Origin: Liolophura sinensis | Lineage: Eukaryota > Mollusca > Polyplacophora > Chitonida > Chitonidae | Length of the DNA stretch: 64,000 nucleotides | Direction of reading: 5' to 3' | Assembly (NCBI RefSeq): GCF_032854445.1 | Contig: NC_088295.1 | Coordinates: 29,942,470-30,006,469 of the forward strand | Part shown: positions 33,905-47,563 of the stretch, piece by piece | Numbering within the stretch: the stretch's first letter is position 1 | Layout: each line of letters opens with the position of its first letter | The notes under the pieces: model-generated | Told to the model about the DNA's origin: nothing | Seen by the model: only the letters and a program-made list of their open reading frames with translations | Databases searched by the model: none | Translations under genes and position numbers: made by a program

Positions 33905-36820
33905 ATAAAAACACTCATATGCAGCAAATGCAATATACATGCAGATAAACGCTGTGATATGTTTAGACAGTTATCTCCGATGACTGCGTTCAGGCGTGCC
34001 GTAGTAATGGAAATCTGTTGTTTGTGATCTGTTGTGTGACTATAAAGTTAAATACAATGTTGAAAAAATCGTCACAAGGGTCTCGATAGCATCGCCATTG
34101 CGCAAACTGCCATCGACAAACGATGGCAAGTGTGTTTCTCCAAGCTTTTTTAAGACGACAATTCAAGTTGCAATGAAAACTGCACAACGCTGTCAGTGGT
34201 TCTCTCTGCATTGACAAGTAACATTCTAAGCATGTCTTACACATTTCCAAGATAAGGCGAGAGATTATTCTGTAAAACAGAAAATCTGTACGTGAGATTA
34301 CGTAAAGGGGCTACCCTTAGGGCAAATGGTCAATTGCCTTTTAACGGATGTCAAAAAAAAAAATAAATGAACTAGTTTTGCAATGCGTGGTTCAGTGACC
34401 TATCCTTTCCGATATAATTATAGATCAAATTGCCTTATGTTAAGAATTTTTTCGTTTATGCAAGTAAATAAACTGTAACTAATGTAACCACCCTCACATA
34501 CATGTATGTCAATTAGTTGTCAGGAAAAAATGTTTAACTTTGAGAAGCAATTTAAGAACATCGCTTATTTTGGCTGATCTCTTATGATAAAGGTTCTTTT
34601 TGATCACAAAACCAGGAAGTGAATATGCAAAAGGTTTGTAAGAAATGCATCATTAAACGTGATAAACTCAAGGTCAGCAGTAATAAGATGATTAAAGATA
34701 ACACACGGTTACTTTTTTCTTCATTTTGGGAGATTTGTATGGGCTGTTTTTTTTGTTTTTGTTTTTGTTTTGTGTGTGTGTGGGGGGGGGGGGGGGTCAT
34801 GCACAATTTAGAAACTTTACTAACATACTCACGCTGGCCTCTGCCAGTTGCAAATTTCGCCACCGTCGACTAATGAAATCAATAAGGAAATACATGGGGT
34901 TCAGCCCATGGGCTTACAGTATGTTGGAAAAAAAAACATTTATGTCCAAATATGCTGATCCAAAGACGACTTCAACCCATGTGCTTCGATGCTAGAATCC
35001 AGTGTTTGTTAATCGTCTCGGACATGCTGGTTCCAGATTCAGGGCGAAGTGATTTACTTTAAACACATATGGCGAAGTAGCAAAGTCACAACGATGCTAG
35101 TGTGACCACTGGGCGGAACGTAACTCATTAACTTATGGTATGGCCTGACCTAACAAACCACCGTCGGAATACGACATGGGCACGAGGATGAAGAGCATCT
35201 GGGCAGAATAGGTGACAAGAAAGTATGCTCGTCATTGCAGGTAATCGCGCCAAATGAACATTAAACAGACGTTTTGTTTTGTTTCTGTAACATCCAGTGG
35301 AAAGGCACCCAACGCTGATTTTACCTGTAACTTGAAAGAAGAGGCAACACATCGCTCACACATAACCGTAAGTTCGGAAGAGGCGTGGGGAATTTGACCC
35401 ATACCCTACCCACTTTCTTCAGACATTCTTGAAAACTGTATCAGTCATGTTTAAATCTGAAATTCTTACTAGATTCTAACTCGTCGCCACTGGAACCAAG
35501 TATGTCGGCAATAGTATGACATTTGATTTGTAAACTGAAATGCTCCCTTAAGCTAACACTTGGCTTGTCACACATGGCAAGCTTATGACAAACAGCACGC
35601 GAACGCGAGAGCTCGATATTTTCAACATTTTGCGCCAAGGCAACGACAACATGGCAACATGCTAACGTAAATTGTCCCTCCGTGTTCTCGTTGACTCGGG
35701 TATTTCTAAGGGAGAAATATTTTTTGGAACGATATAGCAAAGCGTTTTTGTATCCTTCTTAAGTAAAAAGAAGGGGGAACAATAGTGTCTGTAGGGATCT
35801 GAGTACACATCTACTTTGATAAAAAGTTGACAAATTGTTTGAAGGAAAAAATATCCTATGCCAGTTTCATGAATCATTTTTTAAACATACCGAACTCAGC
35901 AGGGCGTTCTTAGTCTTCTTAAATCTGTATTTAAGTGTATTTAAGTGTACCTCACATTTTCCGTGTGGTAGAAGTAGTTACACCCCGATGACTGATATGC
36001 ATGAGGGTGGGTGAAATCAGGCACCTGGAAGAAAATTTACACTAATAGTTTTGTGTTCAAGTTTACTTCAATCGCGATGTAGAATCGTAGAATACGCATT
36101 CACAACTATGTCATTTACGGTTCATTTTTGTGAGGCGAAACACAACAGGGTATGTGTTCAAATGGGAAAAAACCCCCAGAGAAATGGGTTATTCAGATGT
36201 TTTACTACTTGGTATCTTGTATTACAATAAACACGTGCGCATGGTGAAGTATAATTGTCACTTAAAGAGATTAGGAAGGAAGATTTATGGCCAGGAGGAA
36301 AGTGCATGCCAGAATGTAATATATCACGTATGTACGAATTACTCCGGCAAATATACGCTACAGTTTTCATCTCTTTAAGCTTAACGATGTCCTACTCTCC
36401 AGACCATCAACGAACCATGGTAATGCAATTTCTATCACGGTACTCAGTAAGCTTAGGGAGTCAGAATACCGTGGCCTTGGCTGCTTTATGGATTTCATTA
36501 CCGTGAGGTGCGTTCCTAAAAGCAGGTGCGTGCCACTCAGTATGCACGATGAAAGTATTTACCCAGGCCATTTCCATCATAGTGCGCGGATGTTATCCGA
36601 AGGCCATCGATTCGTTGTGATATTTGGCAAGGTATAGACAAGTAAATTCCCCGACACTCTTCTTCCTCCAGCCACTCCCCTAATGTCCCTTATGACATTC
36701 CCTTGAATAAACAGAAATCCTAGCTGGACGAGAAGTAAAATAAAGTCTCCGTCCACAACGCAGTATTAAATAAAAGAGCGGTGGAACGACGACGTACATT
36801 ACACGCACCCTCTAAGGATT
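33905..36820. other. No gene; low-complexity tract inside
   Basis: A run of t-rich (gttttt) units, then (gt)n, then about 15 G at 34,747-34,797. The open frames crossing it are by-products of the low complexity. Nothing else is recognised. Confidence 0.55.
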
Positions 36821-36897
36821 CTTTCGTCGTCATATGACTGAAAAATTGTTAAATACGACGTTAAACCCCAAGCACTCACTCACTCACTCACCCACTC
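36821..36897 (+). mobile_element. SINE tail fragment with (cact)n end
   Basis: Reads cgtcgtcatatgactgaaaa, attgttaaatacgacgttaaa, then a cactcactcactcactcac repeat. This tail type is familiar to me from molluscan SINEs and differs from the aaat-tailed family elsewhere in the window. Confidence 0.6.
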
Positions 36898-38624
36898 AAA
36901 GAATTATTTCTACTTCATAACTGACTGTATAGAGATCTTATTTACAACGGCAACAGACAAGACGGTCTAATAATGCAAAAGCTAAATTCTTCATATTGTT
37001 GTTCCCAGTGATGGACTTTACACAGTTAAGTACTACAGGACATTACATGTGATAAGAATATACGACAAGACATGGCGACTCGATATTTCAATTTATTTTA
37101 AACCATGTTTAGGTAGTTCATAAAACAACACAATACCTCATTAAAACTGATCCAGTTGATTTAATTTTCAATGTCTACACTATGCCTTTTTTGGACCGAA
37201 TCAGATTTTTGTCCATACCATCATATTCCCTTAATTGAAAGACCTTGTGGAAATACACAGTTTTAACAGCTGTGTTCTTCACTCTTTAATGTGAACACAA
37301 GCGATAACACAAAGCAGTTAATTTCTGTAAAATCATCTCTAAATGATGGAGTGTATTAAGACTACACGTGTTTTATGGGTTATCGGGTGCAAAGTTTGAA
37401 AAACCTTTGGAAGCAGTGGTCTCAAAAACCCACCTTCTTGTGTGCCTTTTCTTTGTAAAACAAACACATGATGAAATAAATCCATTTTTTTCTGGTAACA
37501 GCGATCCATTGCCTTTAATTTTAAGCGCACATTACTGTTATCTAGTGTATGTACACTTAAAATCCGACCTTTAGTGGGTTTTTTCGGTTAGAAAGTTCCA
37601 GGTTAATCCTGTTACAGAACACCCAATTTGACGTTTGGTTGAATGAAAAATTAGTTCACACCAGTCTTGTGTTGGCATTATGCTTCACTGTGCTTGTATG
37701 AAAACTTTCTCTTTTTTCTTTGATGATAAGCTATTTATTCTATGGCAGCTTCATCACTCAATTACGGGGGATTTCACTGACACAATGTGACGAGTAAACA
37801 AGACAACTGTTCCTGTTCTGCGGTGATTGAGATTTCAGCCTGCAGTGGGAAGCCCAGACATCGACCCGTCTTTTATACTCACCAAGTCTTCTTAAACAGA
37901 AGAAAACCGTCCAGTTTACCGTTAATATGGAGCATCGCTTTCCGTTTAAAATATATGAACAGACAAAACAACATGTATCTTTTATTTCAATATAATTAAA
38001 GACGTACAGCGTAGATAGTAATACCAGACTAGTGACGACAGTGTGATGGCTGGCAAATGGTCACACGCAATTGGTCAAACACGGTTTCTTGTGATTTTTA
38101 CTTCAGTTACTGTTCATGTAAATACCTAAATAGAAGCAAATTACACACAACCCGGTTTAAGCCGAATTAAGTGAAAAAAATGCAGTAATGTTAATTACAT
38201 CTGTCAAAATGATGGTAAATGTATTGGGCGTCAAAATGTCTAGAATTACTCAAAATACTGCGTTGTCATCACATTTAAAATACAATAACATTATGAACAG
38301 TCCATGGAAAAAACAGATGTTTATGGACAGAAGATTTTTTGACCTGGTCATATATATCTATCCACAAATCACAATGATTATTATACAGACCTATTTTAAT
38401 TTATGAAGGTTGAAACTTCTTACATTTCAAACTAAAGGCTTGAAGACACTGTCACTACTTGATATAGGTTACTTCACAGTATCTACATACATCTACAGGT
38501 AACTTTAAGAAGAGCCTTTAATTTCCGTAGATATTCAGCGTTTGTGTAGTTTATCCCATAAAATATTACTTGAACGTTTATTCCTAGACACATCAATACT
38601 TGTCAGGAGACACAGGGGCATAGC
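36898..38624. other. No recognisable feature
   Basis: AT-rich, short open frames only. Confidence 0.55.
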
Positions 38625-39189
38625 TCACACATTCGGGGAGTGGCCGATTTTATAAGAACAAGATGAAACTGACCAGATCGATGCTTGTTCGATTACCGTT
38701 GAGGGAGGATATATTGCTTCGAATTTATATTTCTGTACGATAGTGCATAAAACAGGACTGGCGTAAAGAATTTGCATGTGTGGCTGTTGTCCTGTCCAAT
38801 GATAAAGGACAGGCTCCGGAACGAGCGCCACTGGATCTACTGGATGCGGGCCCGTCTTAACATCTTCAAATAACACCAGTCCCTACTTAGTGGATACAAA
38901 CAATGTCAGCACTCCTGGGAAATTAAGATTCTCGGCCACCTGATAAAATCTCAAGTCGCAGTTGATAACACCTTGCATGGAGAACCTCTCCAATTCATCG
39001 TAGAGTGTATCGAATTCCCTGACGTAATACGGTGTGAGGGGATCGTTAAAGGCTGGAGAAGGTTTAACACTGGCCAGAGACTGAGAGGACGGATTACAGG
39101 TCAAGCGAAAGAGCTTCAACATATTACTGTCGTGGCCGACCAACGAAGGCACTTGTCTGCCAGACGGATTATTGCTGATGGATATGCCT
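38625..39189 (-). pseudogene. Possible decayed coding stretch, unrecognised
   Basis: On the minus strand one reading frame is open from about 39,189 to 38,625 (about 188 codons) except for a single TAG at 38,883-38,885. The two halves are therefore in the same frame. The composition is protein-like: Pro-rich, with segments such as NLNFPGVLTLFV before the stop and EDVKTGPHPVDPVALVPEPV and LYHWTGQQPHMQILY after it. I cannot name a family. It is less AT-rich than the flanks. It could be a recently disabled exon, a fragment of an unknown mobile element, or chance. No start codon or splice sites are assigned. Confidence 0.3.
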
Positions 39190-42100
39190 TATATAAAATT
39201 CAAGTGTCGGAGCATGCATACTTTTATTTACGTACACTCAGGTCTCTTTACAAAATCACCTGGTGATTTTTACTCTTGACCTGTCGCTGTTAATCCGAAT
39301 TAACTCAGTTATGGGCGCTGTATGCTAAGCTTCCTACCACCAAGGGGTATCGTTGTGCCTATCTTTAGGTCTACTATATGCCAAGTGCTTTTGTATATAT
39401 CATATGTTGACAGTATTAACGAAGCTCGAGAGAAATCAACACTACACGCTCCCGCTGATGAATGAACTGATACAGGATTTCAATCAGAAGCTGGGGTAGT
39501 GTTGGAAAATGGACTGCAAAACTCCTATCACAGCAGCTATAAGTGTTTTACCACTCACTTGATTATTTAAACAATTTTATACAATATAAAATATTTTCTG
39601 ACAGATACCTCTCCAAAAGAGCTGTTGGGTTATGATGTATGGCTGTTTGTTATGGCTAATGGTTGTCCCCTGTCTTCCTACACGGCATAAATTTGGAAGT
39701 TGACAAATGAGTATACGTTATCTGATTTTAGGGCAAAATATATAAGACCAATGAAACGCACTTTCCCAAGTTCAAAACTTGTGTTTTTTTGCTGTCTGTT
39801 AGGTGAGTTCAGGTTATATAAATTTGTAAATTCTTGAGAATTTCATTCGAACACACTGGATATAAGGCGCACATAGAACAGAAGATTCTTATAAACGAGA
39901 GTCCATCTTTATAACACGTCACACTGATGATGACAATCTCAAAACTGTATCGTATTTATGTCATGTGTTCATTTTTTTCTAATTTCAAAAAACACGACTT
40001 CCACCCATGAAAACGACTAAACCCTGCAAATGTAGCTCAAGGTTTCTTCTTAACTTTTTGGACGACATTATATCCTGGTAATAAAATCAGGATCTGACAT
40101 ATCTCTCTACACAATAGACGTTTGGTGATTTGTATTCCCATGCATAAACGGGAAACTAATTTTAAAACGGAAAACTTTAAGTGACACCAAGATCTTCTGA
40201 AAGATACTATAAATCCACCTAAGATTTCTCACCACTTATTCGGTTTAAACTGTTTTGTTGAATCACAAAATGTCCGTATTTATGCATCACAAAGTTTTAG
40301 AACTACATGCAAATGGGCACAGGATAAAACTTTAACTGTGATTTATTTAAGGCCATAGCCCCATGTAGAAACTTAGACGCCGTACTGTTCTTTGCTTTAC
40401 GTGCACAGGCTCTCTGTATATCGTCTTATCCTTGGTGTTATGTGCGCTCCTGGTGGATTGAAAGGTGGATTCACATTCCTGCGTTCGGGGACTGAATGGG
40501 ATAAAAAGCCTTAGTCCAGTCCCGGCCTGGATTTCCCGCGTGAATTCTTGGTTCATACATCATGGCGACCTACTTTTGACAGTTAGGCGGTTACCATGTC
40601 CGCGTTATGGGCCCAGTGGGAAGACCTGTGGTCGCTGGCGATAAAGGCCAGCGATGATTAATAGATGCGGCTTAAGATTGACTGCGAAATGATTTCCTTC
40701 CACATGGAAATTTCATGACAAACACTAACCAGATGACCAAATCGATATTTCACCGAACTACACCGTCGTTCCTTACAACTGATTAGGTTCGTCTTTCCTG
40801 AAAATCATGACAATCTTAAACAGAAAATGACGAGCCTAATTTCTATGCCATAATCTGTCAAGTTAATGAAAAATTATTTATATACGATTCTGGTATGTCA
40901 GGGTCCTATCCAATTATATGTCGTGTGGTATGAATTGCGTACAAACGATAAAATTAGATTATGTTTTACAAAAAACAAATTCACCTTTTCGGCAGCCGTT
41001 CTTGAAAATGACATCCTGGCCAATATGGTAATAGTTTTACAGGTAGTTCAGCTGCGGCAGAAACTGGTTTTCTTTTCGTTTTCGGGTAAATTTCTTTTTC
41101 AGGGTTATTATTATTGTAGTATTGTGCAACAGCAGAATAGATATGATATAGATATGGCATGATATATATTTGTATCTTAACACAAGATCCCCTCCGTTAA
41201 AATAACTCTCACATGTTCGACAATGAGTGGCATTCGAAGACCCTTATCTAGGTAAATATGTAGTTTACGGAGGATGCATACAAGTTTATGAGCTTTAATT
41301 TCTTGGAAAAAAGACAGGTCTCACACAACAGTGTACAGCAATCTCTTATAGTAAACATGAGATTGGTCTTTACCAAGAAATACACTGCATGAATGGGACA
41401 TGTTGACAGTTATGGCGCTAAGAAAGGACAAAAAGCACTAAGGCGGAGTTTTGACCCGTTGCGGCGATGGTCATTGTTTAACAGAAAACAAGCGACATAT
41501 GTGTGAAAACTTTAAGCTATCGATGAACTTCCACTCGCAGCTTGTTAATCATGCTTTAAATCCGGATATATGAATAGTTTTTACCCGGAAACCTTGCATA
41601 CATAATGTGTGCATTTCTTCACGAAGTAAAATGCAAAATTTAAAACTCAAAATTATTTTGTTTTATTCCACAACTATGCATTTATGATTTAAAAAAAAAC
41701 TGGTTTGCATCGAAATGGTTAAAGTTACCGACAACGCTATCGACCATAATGGTTCTTAAGCACTTTAAACGATGGTATTTACTTGGCCCATAATCAATTT
41801 AGGTGAACAGTATGTCTTCCAAATTAAAAGACAAACTAAAACAGTGAAGGAAGAAGTAATCCCAAAAAGATCTTTTGCACAAAAGTATTAGGAAAGAAGT
41901 TCTGTGCAAATTATGTTCTGGAGTATAACTTCCTTCATCGATAAATCAGCACTTGAAAAGATCCACATCTACATCGAATTGAACATTGGATAAGCCAAGG
42001 GCGCAGTGCCAATCTTATTACCTTGCTCTCTTTGAAAAACAGACCACCTGACCGAGAAAGCGACATAGAACTGATTGCTGCAACTGAAAGCGTTATTTTT

Positions 42101-42996
42101 TAAACGGGTCTAATTTTCGAAACAGACCAGCGATCATTGTTTATTCTTACTGAATGTAAACATTATATAATACCCAAAGTAAAGACACGCCTCTAGAAGC
42201 ATACAAAAGTAAAAGTCAATGAGGCAGATTTGGATTAGAAAAGCTGACTTGGTATTGCTTCACACTAGTTCTTATGTGGTAAGGCGCTTATCCCAGACAA
42301 ACCTATTGCTAACTATCAGTGTGCAAAGGACTATTCCCAAAGCACCGAACTTCACCTTGTCTGTCGCCACGGGCTCAGGAACAATTAGTTTGGATATTCT
42401 CCACAGACAATCGTGAGCAGATCAACAATCTCATTTTCTCCTAGAGGATTGTGGATTCTAACACTCATTCTATTACGGAGAGATTTTCTCCCAGTTAATG
42501 TCGTCTATGCCCAAGGTGGCTGATTTCACGCCATTGTCGCCATTTCAGGCCTTGGACTATGCACATTAACTCCATCAAATCGCGTAATTTGTAATATAAT
42601 CGTGTTTGCTTATTACGTTATTGCTTGTTTAAAAGGGATTACTTTTCCACATATCTGTAATTAAAGTCCATAATAGGATATACTTTTAGGCTGCTTGTTT
42701 ATGTCTTCAAGAAAAAAAAAAGAATTTTCTGGGAACAGCGATGGCAAGCTTTAATTAATTGGTAACGTCATCGAGTTCCTAAATTTGGGGCACCAGAGAA
42801 CTCCTATCTCAATTTTAAAGACACGGTATGCTTATGGTTATGTGCATATCGATATTTGAGATTCATAAGTTAATAACTGAATGAATGACGGATTATGATT
42901 TTACGTTATACTGGCATGAGCCATATTTCCCTTTGCAAGGATAACATGTCAATACAGGAGTGAAGAGGGAGGGGGATGCTTGATGTTGGGGGCTGG
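39190..42996. other. No recognisable feature
   Basis: AT-rich with short open frames. The segment at 42,875-42,935 (gaatgaatgacggattatg) faintly recalls the SINE fragment at 8,866 but is too diverged to call. Confidence 0.55.
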
Positions 42997-43255
42997 GCTC
43001 CGTAGACTAGGTGGTTAGCGGGCTACCGTGGCGTAATGACTCAGGAGCCTCTCATCAATTCAGTTGCTGTGAGTTCAAGTCTAGCTCACCCTGGTTTCCT
43101 CCCCAGCCGTACGCGGGATAGTCTGCCAACACCCCGCGGATGGTCGTGGGTTTCCCCCGGGCTCTATCCAGTTTCTTCCAACCATAACGCTGGCTGCCGT
43201 CGTATAAGTGAGATGTTCTTGAGTGGCGTAAATCACATATGAAACAGATAAATAC
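42997..43255 (+). mobile_element. Full-length tRNA-derived SINE (main family)
   Basis: The tRNA-like head starts near 42,997, with a degenerate A-box region (tagactaggtggttagcggg) and a B-box-like gagttcaagtct at 43,073-43,084. The body follows with ggatggtcgtgggtttcccc, the conserved cgtcgtataagtgagatgtt and gagtggcgtaaa, and a short a-rich tail. It is diverged from the copies at 47 kb, and no target duplication was found. Minus-strand open frames over it are by-products. Pol III transcription from the internal boxes would be expected in an active copy. Confidence 0.85.
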
Positions 43256-44139
43256 ATCAATATCAGTGTATGCATACAAAATGTCGTACCGTCCAAAATT
43301 AAAACCCACCAAAACGGCCATCCTAAGACAAAATACACACTGTATTGAAATTGGGGTGTGATATGACATATCCTGATATACTCATTAGATAGCATTACTG
43401 TACTTTCAAAGTAGTACAGATATATGTAAATTGTTTCCCCACTTCCTACGTAAATTGAACATTCTATTCGTTTTTGAAATGTTCACGGCGAATAGGAGGT
43501 AAACGCAAAAAAAATACACCCAAAGAAAATGAGAAGTCACAGCGTCGAAATAACAGGCTACGCAATGACAGTGACGAAGATCAGTGTCAGCTCCTAGTGC
43601 TGATCGGGTTGTGTGGAAAACATTCTATATGGTGACAAACGTATAAACCTTGCATTTTGTTGTCATGAAGAATTCCCAAGCTGACGTTATACGCAAAGAC
43701 TGGGTGTGGAGAAATCTATCGCGTGTCCATGCCCACAGAACATTGAAACCGTTTCCGTGTACATGGCATTTGCCGTGATCCTTCTTTTCCTAGCAACGCA
43801 CTGGTTCTTCTGGCAGTTTATTTCTTAACATCAAACGCAGTCATTTCCAGACTTTTTTTTCTTCTAACGAGCCCACTCGATGTAGAAACCTGGACATTTC
43901 CCTTGCACTTTGCCATTCCTAAACGTCACATTAAAAGAACCAACAAAATCCCAGGTTTTATATATTTTCCGCCGTTATGACAAGGACTGTTTACTTCTCT
44001 GTGGCTCTTTTGCTGTTTTAAGAGTAGCACAAGAATGCCCAATGCATATCATTTTCAAGAGTCACAATTCATTTGCTCAAACACTATCGTAATTTTGCAC
44101 AGCGAATGCTGTAAATACATAATTAGTCCTTATAGGCAC
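43256..44139. other. No recognisable feature
   Basis: AT-rich unique sequence, no open frame of note. Confidence 0.55.
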
Positions 44140-44899
44140 ATCACATATTCTACTGCTATGAGAATTCTAGTACAATGTGCAAAGCAGAGATTCTCGTGTT
44201 ATTAGACATGGCGCAGATTCTAGTCTTATAGGTACAGCAAATGTATTCTAGTGCTGTAGAAATCGCGTCGAATCTGGGTATGCAGGCATTGCACAGAATT
44301 TAATGAACTAGACATACAGATCAGATAAATTCTTATGCTATTTCTGAATCTAGTTTGTTGTGCTGTATATGTATTACAAATCCGAATGCAGTACACTATG
44401 GTGTAGCACAGACATTTGTGAAGGACAGATTGACTGGTGTACATGTAGGTGTAGTGCAGATTGTGACGCTGAGCATTTTATTTATGGTGACATAGATTCA
44501 AGAGTTGTCGGTGAAGCACAGATTCTAGTGTTGTAGAACTTCCTGACACAGTGGTTAGTAATTTAGTTTTAGTTCAGATTTTAGTGATTTAGGCTTAGCA
44601 CAGATTCAAGTTTTATAGAGTGACCGTGTGACTGACCACTTGTCCTAAACCAATAAAATTGGCCATATAATTTAAAAATTCTTGGATAAGACCATCAGCA
44701 ACATTCAAACGTAGAACTGTACGTTTAACACAGATTCTAGCCGTGGGAACTGAGTAGAATCCACTGTCATATAGGTTTAAGACATATCTCAGTGCTGTAA
44801 GTTTGCATGTAGCAAATCTCTTAGTGTGCTACGTTATAGTAAACACAGCATTAATCAGTTGTCAGATTTTAGTGCTGAGTACCATGCTATTGTGTAGTA
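44140..44899. repeat. Highly degenerate tandem repeat (agattctagtg...)
   Basis: Recurrent cagattctagtg/ctgtag blocks at irregular spacing, for example near 44,155, 44,215, 44,245, 44,345, 44,518, 44,600 and 44,735. It seems to be the older, more eroded part of the minisatellite that follows. The units are too diverged to set a period. Confidence 0.5.
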
Positions 44900-45240
44900 G
44901 TTTTAGTCTTGTACGGACTGTGCAAACGTTATAGTGTAGCGGTTTCAGTGCTAAACGGACTGTTCATATGCTACAGGGTAGCAGTTCTAGTGCTGTGCGA
45001 ACTGCACAAATGCTATAGTGTAGTATTTTAAGTGCTTTACGGACTGCAAAAACCTGTACTGTTGTAGTTTTAGTGCTGTACGGACTATACGGGCTGCAAA
45101 AAATATACTGTAGTAATTTTAGTGCTGTACAGTATGTACAAATGCTGCACTGTACTAGTTCTAGTGCTGTACGGACCGAAAAAAAGTTGTACTGTAGTAG
45201 CTTTAGTGCTATAAGGATGGTACAAATAATATAGTGTTAT
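44900..45240. repeat. Minisatellite, about 42-bp unit, about eight copies
   Basis: Each unit reads ttttagtgctgtacggact, then caaatgctatagtgtagtag. The first three units measure 42, 42 and 41 bp. One later unit carries a small internal duplication (tacggactatacgggct near 45,080). Copies differ from each other by about 15-30 percent, so the array is old. Confidence 0.85.
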
Positions 45241-47102
45241 AGGTGTAATATATAATCTAATGTCATAGAGAGAGGGGTTTATAGCACAAATTCAGGGTCT
45301 TAAATATGTTATGTGGAGACCACTTGCCAGCTATCACACTGCCATCGCTGCTGTAGATTTGTCGAAACATCAGCATGTAGCGTTTTAAAATGATAAAATA
45401 AAGCAAATTTCATTCATTTAGGATCGTTCACACCAAGGTAATGAGATAATATCAGCAATGAGATTAGTGTTAACTCTTGTCTGATGGTTTCACACCAAAA
45501 GCTGGTTTTCAACAGATCTAATATGGAATGTCCAATTTATCACCGATTACACTTATGCCCTGTAACATAATGATAACATTACACAAAAACGTATCGTTCA
45601 TTCTTAAAGCTTCCCAAATAATCAATGTTTAAACAGACGTTTTCGCTTAACTAAAGCCAATTACCCAAATAATTTTGCGTTCCATTGTGAAGTAGTGCCA
45701 TTTTCTGCTTGTAAAGGAGGTTCTAGCAATCTCTCCAAACTTTCAAGTATGTATGTTCCAGACAAGGGCTTTTGGCAAAGCCTAACTTTCCATACCCCTT
45801 CTGCATGTTTACACTTAAATATTAATTTCAAAAATTCCATAAAATTGGTCTAGTTAATCGTGATATGCACACTACCAGTAGAATTATAGGTGGATCTTGG
45901 CTGAGAGGTAGTTTGTGTGATCGTATTAATTTTGTCCTCGGACAGAGAGTTTTTGGTGTTATCTTGGATGTGTATAAACTCCTAGTTCTAATAAGCCGTC
46001 AACAGTTCTCTTAGTGTGGTTTAGGTGTTAATTGGGGGATCACTTGACATATCCTTTAAATGGATCTGTGGGTGGAAAACGGCATTACATTTGAGAAAGT
46101 TCCTCAGGTAAAAGTCAAAAGGCGGTGCATGGTTTACGCTGGATTCTCCGGTTTCCCACAACCGGAAAACTGACGCCACCCTCGTACAGACGAAATCTTC
46201 TATTAATAAGTTCATGAATCGATTAGTGCAAATAGTTTTGCTGTTAAGCTTTTGAACCGCCCCTATTAGAAGTATCGTCATTGTACAGTCTGAAAGGTAG
46301 AACATGCACGCCATCATATATATTCTGATATATGATATATATGGTTATGACAAAAATGTGTTGATGTTCAAATTCGAAGTGTTTGAAAAGTATGGTGTTG
46401 CTAGGTGAGGTTAACGTTGAAACGGCATGCAATGCTAAGCAGAGTCCTCGCAGAATGTTCCCACACACATGTTCATGGGTAATCACATGCTGTCCATCTT
46501 CACTATATTCTTTACTCTGACAATTTACTTAACAACATATCCGCCAATTCTTCAAACGGACGATGGAACTGCTGATATCTAATAGCTTATGACGAAATTG
46601 TGGGACACGAGGTCGTACCACATGGCTCTCTTGGCCATGTCTTTAGATGTTGTATTACTTCCTCTTTCCACAAGCTGGGCTGATACCTTAACCTTTACTG
46701 TTGTATTATGCAAGGCCGATCATTAAACATTCCTGGAAGATTCAGGAAGATTCCCATGAATCCCGTAGGAGAATTTGCGAAGACTTGGCTGGATGTGACA
46801 AGGGATCAGCCTTTAAGGCATGCGATGAGAAAGAGCAAAGCAGAAAAAAAAACGAAAATTCTGTAAACGGCTTAAGCTTGGATAAAGGGGTATATTACTT
46901 ATGAAAACAGGAATTATACTTCGTCCAAAGAAAACTAACTAAAAGCGACATGTTTAGCAAAAGAAATCGAGTGAAAATAGGTAAAAATCAGTTGTTTATG
47001 ATATGTTTTGTTTCATTTATATCTGAACATCCGCATGTGATCGTTAAGGTCTGATGAGAAAGCAACTTTAGTTACATTGATAAGTGTTCACAAAGGTGAA
47101 GC
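45241..47102. other. No recognisable feature
   Basis: AT-rich, with short open frames on both strands. The minus-strand frames at 46,021-46,317 and 46,244-46,486 overlap in different phases, and neither is recognisable. Confidence 0.55.
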
Positions 47103-47389
47103 CTGACTCATTTATTTATTTATTTGATTGGTGTTTTACGCCGTACTCAAGAATATTTCACTTATACGACGGCGGCCAGCATTATGGTGGGAGGAAGCCG
47201 GGCAGAGCCCAAAGGAAACACACAACCATCCGCAGGTTGCTGACAGACCTTCCCACTTACGGCCGGCGAGGAAGCCAACATGACCTCGACTTGAACTCAC
47301 AGCAACCGCATTGGCGAGAGACTCCTGGGTCATTAAGCTGTGCTAGCGCGCTAACCAACTGAGCCACGGAGGCCCCAAATCTGACTCAT
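47103..47389 (-). mobile_element. Full-length SINE (main family) with 9-bp target duplication
   Basis: Inserted on the minus strand. The (aaat)n tail is at the left end (47,112 onward, seen as tttatttattt) and the tRNA-like head at the right end (to about 47,376, ctgagccacggaggcc in complement). The flanks carry the direct repeat ctgactcat at 47,103-47,111 and 47,381-47,389, a target-site duplication. The head has A-box-like tggctcagttggttagcgcg and B-box-like gagttcaagtc. It is one of the best preserved copies in the window. Confidence 0.93.
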
Positions 47390-47563
47390 GACGAGATGAT
47401 TAACAGGACATGTACTACCATATATGGATGTATAACATCGAAATATGGTGGAATCGGGCTTCGGTAATATAGTTATGTATATTCAGCTCAGATGGTTAAG
47501 CGATTTTTTGTCTTTGATAAAGGTCAGCTTTATGAGAGGAAGAAAACTGAGTAATTGCACTAC

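Noticed and set aside
34582-34995. Overlapping frames around 34.6-35.0 kb
   Set aside because: They cross the gttttt, (gt)n and poly-G tract and are low-complexity artefacts.
42875-42935. Further SINE fragment resembling 8,866-8,955
   Set aside because: Only a faint gaatgaatga and ttacgtt resemblance, not enough to call.
43055-43395. Two 104-codon minus-strand frames
   Set aside because: Both run antisense across the SINE at 42,997-43,255 and reflect its sequence.
44900-45240. CRISPR-like array
   Set aside because: The units are contiguous diverged repeats without unique spacers, in a eukaryotic context.
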